Source of the DNA: Herbaspirillum sp.
Lineage (GTDB): Bacteria; Pseudomonadota; Gammaproteobacteria; Burkholderiales; Burkholderiaceae_D
NCBI GenBank assembly: GCA_028292625.1
Contig: JAQGLY010000016.1
Span: 23,702-87,701, forward strand
DNA: 64,000 bases
Direction of reading: 5' to 3'
Shown here: positions 57,269-64,000 of the stretch, one piece after another
How positions within the stretch are numbered: position 1 is the stretch's first letter
Layout of the letters: each line of letters opens with the position of its first letter
The notes under the pieces: model-generated
The model's input: the letters and a program-made list of their open reading frames with translations, nothing else
Databases searched by the model: none
What the model was told of the DNA's origin: nothing
Made by a program: the position numbers and the translations under genes

Positions 57269-58543
57269 ATGACTATCCTTACAGCGCAGCCAACCCAAAC
57301 AACAGGCCTCTTGGGAAGCCGATGGATGCAACTCACCCTTGGGTTGATCTGCATGATGGCTATTTCCAGTCCGCAGTATGTATGGACCTTATTCACCAAG
57401 CCCTTGATGACTCAACTTGGCGTCTCGCTGACCCAACTTCAGGTCACCTTTTCCATTTTCATCGTTCTGCAAACGTTTCTGTCCCCGCTCCAGGGCTATC
57501 TGATCGACAAATTCGGCCCCCGGCTCCTGTTGGCCGCCGGTGCGATCATGACGGGCTTAAGCTGGGTTCTGGCCTCGTCGGCCGGCTCCTTGACATCCCT
57601 CTACTTGACTTACGGTCTGTTAGGCGGGGTCGGCACCGGCATCATCTATGTCGGCATTGTCGGCTTGATGGTGGCCTGGTTTCCCGATAAGCGAGGCATG
57701 GCGGCCGGTGTCGTGGCGGCGGGTTATGGCATGGGCGCCGTACTCTCCACCTTTCCGGTGACGACCAGTATCGCCAAGCTCGGCTATCAACCGACGCTGC
57801 TCCATTTCGGCTTGATTTTCGGCGCGATTGCATTTCTTGCCGCACTGGGCATGAAACGGCCACCCCAGAATTGGATGGCCGACTATGTCGCCCGCAATAA
57901 GAAGACGAACGGCCTCAGTTCGGGAAAAATGCTGAAAACCCCTCTCTTCTGGCTGATGTTTTTTATGATGACGATGATGTCGACGTCCGGCCTCATGGTT
58001 ATTTCGCAGATGGCGTCTTTTTCGAAAGACTTCGGCATCGCCGATGCAACTGTTTGGGGCATGGCCGCATTGCCGCTGGCTTTGACGATAGACCGGTTTA
58101 CCAACGGTTTGACGCGGCCATTCTTCGGCTGGGTATCGGACCGGATCGGTCGTGAAAGCACCATGTTCATCGCTTTCGGACTCGAGGGTATTGCGATGAC
58201 CTTATGGTTGCTTACACGCGACAATACCTTGCTGTTCGTCCTGTTATCCGGCGTCGTGTTTTTCGGCTGGGGCGAGATTTTTTCGCTTTTCCCTTCCACG
58301 CTGACCGATACCTTCGGAGAAAAGCATGCCACCACGAATTACGGTTTTCTGTATATGGCGCAAGGAATCGGTTCCATCTTCGGCGGCCCGCTTGCAGCCA
58401 GCATGCATGAAGCCTGGGGTAGCTGGGTCCCCGTATTTGCCGTCGTGATTTCTCTCGATGTACTGACCGCGCTGCTTGCCATTGCGGTGCTCAAGCCGAT
58501 GCGCCAAAAATATCTTCGCGCCAATGCGATGGCGGTAAAGTAA
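57269..58543 (+). CDS. MFS transporter of the oxalate/formate antiporter type
   Basis: The 424-residue product has about 12 membrane segments and resembles OxlT/OFA-type carboxylate exchangers: SPQYVWTLFTKPLMTQLGVSLTQLQ in helix 1-2, GTGIIYVGIVGLMVAWFPDKRGMAAGV, and the central loop GWVSDRIGRE. The upstream open frame from 57116 lacks a counterpart, so I start at 57269. The esterase gene overlaps its stop as TAATG. Substrate is inferred to be an organic acid; oxalate itself is not proven. Confidence 0.88.
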   Translation: MTILTAQPTQTTGLLGSRWMQLTLGLICMMAISSPQYVWTLFTKPLMTQLGVSLTQLQVTFSIFIVLQTFLSPLQGYLIDKFGPRLLLAAGAIMTGLSWVLASSAGSLTSLYLTYGLLGGVGTGIIYVGIVGLMVAWFPDKRGMAAGVVAAGYGMGAVLSTFPVTTSIAKLGYQPTLLHFGLIFGAIAFLAALGMKRPPQNWMADYVARNKKTNGLSSGKMLKTPLFWLMFFMMTMMSTSGLMVISQMASFSKDFGIADATVWGMAALPLALTIDRFTNGLTRPFFGWVSDRIGRESTMFIAFGLEGIAMTLWLLTRDNTLLFVLLSGVVFFGWGEIFSLFPSTLTDTFGEKHATTNYGFLYMAQGIGSIFGGPLAASMHEAWGSWVPVFAVVISLDVLTALLAIAVLKPMRQKYLRANAMAVK

Positions 58544-60174
58544 TGAAGGTAGGCTTTTCGGAGCGCGGGCGCTCTGGCTCAAGCAATGTGTTGGCCATGT
58601 TGTGCCTCGCCTTCTTTCTGGCTGTTTTATCCGGCAGCGCCGGCGCGGCAACATGTGCCGGCGCGACCAGCGATGTGGCATGTACCGATTTGGGTGCGGT
58701 GCGCGGATCGGTGGAAAATGGCACCCTTGCATTCAAGGGCATTCCTTATGCAAAGCCGCCAACGGGCGATCTACGCTGGCGTCCGCCGCAACCTGCCGTT
58801 CCGTGGAACGGTACGCGTGAGGCTGTGAGTTATGCGCCTATGTGTCCGCAAATTATCGGCAAGAATGTCGAAGGCAGCGAAGACTGTTTATATCTGAATG
58901 TCTGGCGACCGGTGCAGAAGCCCAAGCATCTTTTGCCGGTGATGGTCTGGCTGCACGGCGGCGGCAATCAATCGTACTCCGGAGCCGGCGATCCCGGCTT
59001 TGGCGGTGTGGTCTACGACGGTGAAAAGCTGGTGCCGCAAGGCGTGGTATTCGTCAGTTACAGCTTGCGCGTCGGCGTCCTGGGTTTCCTGGCGCATCCA
59101 TCGCTGGATGCCGAACGCCCCGAGAAAATTTCCGGCAATTACGGCAGCCAGGATCAGATCGCCATGCTGCAATGGCTGCATCGGAATATCGCCGCATTCG
59201 GCGGCGACCCATCGAAAATGTTCCTGTTCGGTACATCAGCCGGTGGCGGCAATATCTGCGCGTTGCTGACATCGCCGATGACCAAAGGTCTGATTCACGG
59301 CGTGTCGATGCAAAGCAGCGTGCCGACCGGTTGCGAAATCCCGACCTTGGCAGATGTGGAGCGCGGCACGGGGAATGCCGTAGTCGCCAAAACCGGTTGC
59401 GACAGCAGCAGTGATATTGCTGCATGTTTGCGGGGAAAAACGGTTTCTGAAATTGTCAGCGCGGTACCTGCAGGGCCGTTCACCGTGTTTCCGCGTGTAT
59501 ATGGGCCGAACATGGACGGCCATGTATTTGTCGACCAGCCATTGGCGCTGATTAAACAACGCAAGTATCCGCCCGTGCCCATCATCATCGGCAACACCGC
59601 GGGCGAAACCATGCATTTCATAGACGCAGTCGGTCCGGTGGTAGATGCAGCCAGCTTTGCCGGCGCGGTGAAAAAGGTATTCGGTGCAACGCAAGCCGAC
59701 CGCATCGTCGCGCAATATCCGCTCGATCAATATGCGACGCCGCGCGCGGCCTTTGTTCAGCTCACGACGGATGGCGAGTTCACCTGCCAATCAAGACGTG
59801 TTGCGCGGACGTTTGCCGGCGTTCAGGACAAACCTGTGTTCCGCTATGTCTTCAATCACACGCTTGAAAACGATCCGGAACAAAAGGCCCTGGGCCCTAC
59901 GCATACCGCAGAACATCCATACCTGTTCAATTGGAAAGGCACTTATAAGCCTACGCCAACCGATCTGGACATTCAGCGGCACATCATCAGCTACTGGAGC
60001 CGTATGGCTAAAACCGGCAATCCGAACGGCGGAAGCGATCCGTTCTGGCCGAATGCTTCATCACTGAATGCCGCTTATCTGGAAATCGGTACGAACACGC
60101 AAAGCAAAACCGGCGTGGGCGAAGCGCATTGCGACTTTTGGGATACGGTTCAACTGCCTTGGCCGCATCTTTGA
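58543..60174 (+). CDS. Secreted type-B carboxylesterase
   Basis: The 543-residue product has a signal peptide (about 1-35), EDCLYLNVW, an oxyanion HGGG, the nucleophile block FGTSAGGG with the catalytic serine, GETMHF holding the likely glutamate, and HTAEHPYLF with the catalytic histidine. This is the type-B carboxylesterase family. The usual GESAG block reads GTSAG, a small variation. Its ATG overlaps the transporter stop, implying a shared operon. It probably cleaves an ester outside the cell, releasing an acid for import. Confidence 0.9.
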   Translation: MKVGFSERGRSGSSNVLAMLCLAFFLAVLSGSAGAATCAGATSDVACTDLGAVRGSVENGTLAFKGIPYAKPPTGDLRWRPPQPAVPWNGTREAVSYAPMCPQIIGKNVEGSEDCLYLNVWRPVQKPKHLLPVMVWLHGGGNQSYSGAGDPGFGGVVYDGEKLVPQGVVFVSYSLRVGVLGFLAHPSLDAERPEKISGNYGSQDQIAMLQWLHRNIAAFGGDPSKMFLFGTSAGGGNICALLTSPMTKGLIHGVSMQSSVPTGCEIPTLADVERGTGNAVVAKTGCDSSSDIAACLRGKTVSEIVSAVPAGPFTVFPRVYGPNMDGHVFVDQPLALIKQRKYPPVPIIIGNTAGETMHFIDAVGPVVDAASFAGAVKKVFGATQADRIVAQYPLDQYATPRAAFVQLTTDGEFTCQSRRVARTFAGVQDKPVFRYVFNHTLENDPEQKALGPTHTAEHPYLFNWKGTYKPTPTDLDIQRHIISYWSRMAKTGNPNGGSDPFWPNASSLNAAYLEIGTNTQSKTGVGEAHCDFWDTVQLPWPHL

Positions 60175-60224
60175 TATCGGCGGCAAATTGATTGTTCATT
60201 GTTTCTATTGGAAATAGCACCGAT

Positions 60225-60251
60225 AAAAAGCCCGCTTGAAGCGGGCTTTTT
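60225..60251. terminator. Rho-independent terminator 1 downstream of esterase
   Basis: A 12-bp stem (AAAAAGCCCGCT and its complement) with a 3-nt loop has T and A runs on either side, serving both strands. It ends the transporter-esterase operon. Confidence 0.9.
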
Positions 60252-60284
60252 AACACTACGACAAACTGCCCGACATACTTCTAG

Positions 60285-60312
60285 AAAAGCCAGCGCGATT
60301 TTGCTGGCTTTT
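60285..60312. terminator. Rho-independent terminator 2 between esterase and azoreductase
   Basis: AAAAGCCAGC and GCTGGCTTTT (10 bp) enclose an 8-nt loop, followed by TGCTTTTT. With the terminator at 60225 it forms a tandem double stop between the convergent esterase and azoreductase genes. Confidence 0.85.
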
Positions 60313-60438
60313 TGCTTTTTAAATTAGCCTTCGATGCAAACCCGGATTGTTGATTTTCCATGACGCATTGAATATGCATCTACAAAATGCAGTCGCCAGA
60401 CCATGCAGTTGTATTAAAAGCTGCGGCGGCGGACTGTT

Positions 60439-61116
60439 TCACGCGGCTTTCAACAGAGCGACCTCGGCCAAGGCAGAGTCGAGCGCGCTCTGCCGTTGCT
60501 CAGGGCCCATGTTGACGCCCTCCGCACGGACAAAGGTGATGTCGGTGATGCCGATGAAGCCGAAGAAGCTCGTCAGGAAAGACTCCTGGTGATCCATGAA
60601 GGCCATCGGTGACGGCGCCGAGTAGACGCCGCCGCGCGACGAAGCGATGATCATCTTCTTGCCGCCAGCCAACCCTTCCACGCCGGCCGCGGTGTAGTGG
60701 AAGGTTTTGCCGGGGGCGGCCAGGCAGTCGATCCAAGTCTTCAGCTGGCTCGGAATGCCGAAGTTGTACATCGGCGCGCCGAGGACGATGATGTCCGCGG
60801 CCAGGAATTCGTCGAGGACGACGTTGGTCGTGGCGTATTCGGCCAGTGCCGCCGAATCCACCCGAACGCCGCCCTGCATGGCCGCCGCGACCACTGCGTC
60901 GATGTGGTCAGAGAGCGTGCCCATCTCATGCAGCGTCTTGAGCTTGGCAAACAGGAGCGCCGTGGACTGGTGCGGGACCGGGGCGGCGGCCAGATCGCGA
61001 TAGACGACCGCCAAACCGGGCGAGGTTTCCTTCAGGCGGGAGACAGCGCTGGCCGTCAGTTGGCGACTGACGGACTGCGCGCCGGAGATGCTGGAATCGA
61101 TGTGTAAAAGTTGCAT
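60439..61116 (-). CDS. FMN-dependent azoreductase homologue
   Basis: The 225-residue flavodoxin-like enzyme has MQLLHIDSSISGAQSVSRQL, APMYNFGIPSQLKTWIDCLAAPG and SRGGVYS, closely matching the azoreductase at 22127. AGGAG lies 6 bp upstream of the ATG at 61116. It is head-to-head with an HxlR regulator, so it is probably HxlR-controlled and induced by quinone or aldehyde stress. Confidence 0.92.
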   Translation of the reverse strand: MQLLHIDSSISGAQSVSRQLTASAVSRLKETSPGLAVVYRDLAAAPVPHQSTALLFAKLKTLHEMGTLSDHIDAVVAAAMQGGVRVDSAALAEYATTNVVLDEFLAADIIVLGAPMYNFGIPSQLKTWIDCLAAPGKTFHYTAAGVEGLAGGKKMIIASSRGGVYSAPSPMAFMDHQESFLTSFFGFIGITDITFVRAEGVNMGPEQRQSALDSALAEVALLKAA

Positions 61117-61201
61117 ATTGATCTCCTGATAGGATTGGCTGGATGCGACCAGAACGCGATCAAGTGGCATATAATCAATTCACCATACGATCGATACCTG
61201 G

Positions 61202-61218
61202 TAACTATTTGTTCGTTA
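61202..61218. promoter_or_regulatory. Candidate HxlR operator
   Basis: TAAC (61202-61205) and GTTA (61215-61218) form an imperfect inverted repeat between the divergent azoreductase and HxlR genes, near a TAATAT element at 61222-61227. HxlR-family operators are often such AT-rich imperfect repeats. Low certainty. Confidence 0.3.
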
Positions 61219-61262
61219 GGCTAATATACAGCCCACGAAATTTTCCACAAGGAGGCACTTTT

Positions 61263-61688
61263 TTGGACGCTACGAACACCGCTGTTCGTGTAGCCGAGCA
61301 CGGAGATACGACATGCCGGGCGTCGATCGAGACGCTCGCCCGCATCGGCGACAAATGGACGGTGCTGGTGGTTGGCGCCTTGGCGCGGGGGCCGGTACGT
61401 TACAACCAGGTCCGTCGCGTAGTAGAAGGGATTTCACAGCGCATGCTCACTCTGACCCTGAAAGGTCTGGAGCAGGACGGGCTCGTCAGCCGGACGGTGT
61501 ATCCGACGTTTCCGCCGCGCGTCGAGTATGAACTGACCGACCTCGGGCGGACGTTGATCGTGCCGCTTCAGGCAGTCCATGCCTGGACAGTGGAGCACCG
61601 ACCGGCGATATTGGCGGCGCGGGAAAAATTCGCGGAGAGGGAGCGTCAGGCCGAATCGCTGCAGGCGAGCTTCACCACGCCGAAATAG
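61263..61688 (+). CDS. HxlR-family regulator (TTG start)
   Basis: The 141-residue product has an HxlR winged-helix domain: ASIETLARIGDKWTVLVVGALARGPVRYNQVRRVVEGISQRMLTLTLKGLEQDGLVSRTVYP. The frame opens earlier, but a perfect ribosome site (AAGGAGG, 61249-61255) is 7 bp before the TTG at 61263, so I use that start. It likely represses the divergent azoreductase gene and responds to a reactive electrophile; CRASI includes a cysteine near the start that could act as a redox switch. Confidence 0.85.
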   Translation: MDATNTAVRVAEHGDTTCRASIETLARIGDKWTVLVVGALARGPVRYNQVRRVVEGISQRMLTLTLKGLEQDGLVSRTVYPTFPPRVEYELTDLGRTLIVPLQAVHAWTVEHRPAILAAREKFAERERQAESLQASFTTPK

Positions 61689-61728
61689 CTCCGATCAGCA
61701 TGCTTTTATAACGCAGAAGCCATACGAT

Positions 61729-61759
61729 GAAAAAGCCGATCTATCGGATCGGCTTTTTC
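61729..61759. terminator. Bidirectional terminator between hxlR and gyrB
   Basis: A 13-bp stem (GAAAAAGCCGATC at 61729-61741 and its complement at 61747-61759) closes a 5-nt loop. It serves the convergent HxlR (plus) and gyrB (minus) genes. Confidence 0.9.
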
Positions 61760-61829
61760 AATATCTGTGACAATATTTTTTCACTTGCCTGGCACAGTTT
61801 TCACTTTCCGTGACACCAGACAGACAAAA

Positions 61830-64000
<2,171 letters not shown>

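Noticed and set aside
61760..61820. Two TTTTCACTT-type repeats resembling insertion-sequence end remnants
   Set aside because: The repeat is short (about nine bases) and no transposase or matching end was found, so no mobile element is claimed.

Overview
The window is dense, GC-rich chromosomal DNA of a Gram-negative bacterium, most likely a betaproteobacterium of the order Burkholderiales and plausibly an Oxalobacteraceae-type soil or water organism. This is inferred from overall gene style: CrgA-like LysR regulators, NodT-type outer-membrane factors, an HAE1 RND pump, a DedA-rhodanese fusion, a PEP-CTERM protein and two membrane chemoreceptors. No rRNA, tRNA, CRISPR array, complete insertion sequence or prophage was seen. 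Most of the window is ordinary housekeeping, efflux and signalling DNA. Roughly 52.6-58.6 kb looks more accessory and is visibly less GC-rich by eye.

Layout. 0-3.6 kb: a COG2509 FAD protein and a MnmC-type tRNA-modification protein whose methyltransferase half looks degenerate. 3.7-8.5 kb: a marR-emrB-OMF-emrA drug-efflux operon ending at a strong bidirectional terminator. 8.6-9.6 kb: trpS. 10-17 kb: a LysR regulator convergent with a three-gene RND efflux operon. 17.3-24.8 kb: an esterase-like pseudoenzyme with a 61-residue leader protein, TetR and LysR regulators, a DedA-rhodanese fusion, ribA, azoreductase, and a pirin/LysR divergent pair. 25-32.9 kb: a CHASE-PAS-GGDEF-EAL protein, ChaC, OsmC, glycogen phosphorylase, a 21-bp-stem inverted repeat and an intact HSL-family esterase. 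32.9-38.1 kb: a minimal histidine kinase with a receiver-TPR response regulator, a CoaD-HD fusion protein with a small partner, an exported SRPBCC protein and a Tyr/Pro-rich exported protein. 38.2-52.6 kb: signalling and transport genes, namely a CSS-EAL phosphodiesterase, dadA, a chemoreceptor, a PAS kinase/FixJ-type regulator pair, MscS, a Na+/H+ antiporter, a MASE1-GGDEF cyclase and a second chemoreceptor. 52.6-61.7 kb: a PEP-CTERM GDSL esterase, a lipoprotein, an internally shortened flavin monooxygenase head-to-head with a VOC protein, a GntR/oxalate-formate-type transporter/secreted carboxylesterase module, and an azoreductase/HxlR pair. 61.8-64 kb: gyrB, cut by the window edge and interrupted by a 2-bp frameshift in a CG repeat.

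How the genes work together. Two independent tripartite efflux systems, two azoreductases, OsmC and ChaC suggest a lifestyle facing toxic aromatics and electrophiles. Three c-di-GMP enzymes and two chemoreceptors point to motility/biofilm decisions. The candidates most worth following are the CoaD-HD fusion (35.2-36.8 kb), the double active-site loss in the esterase-like protein (17.3-18.3 kb), the MnmC methyltransferase-half decay, and the GntR-transporter-esterase module (56.2-60.2 kb).
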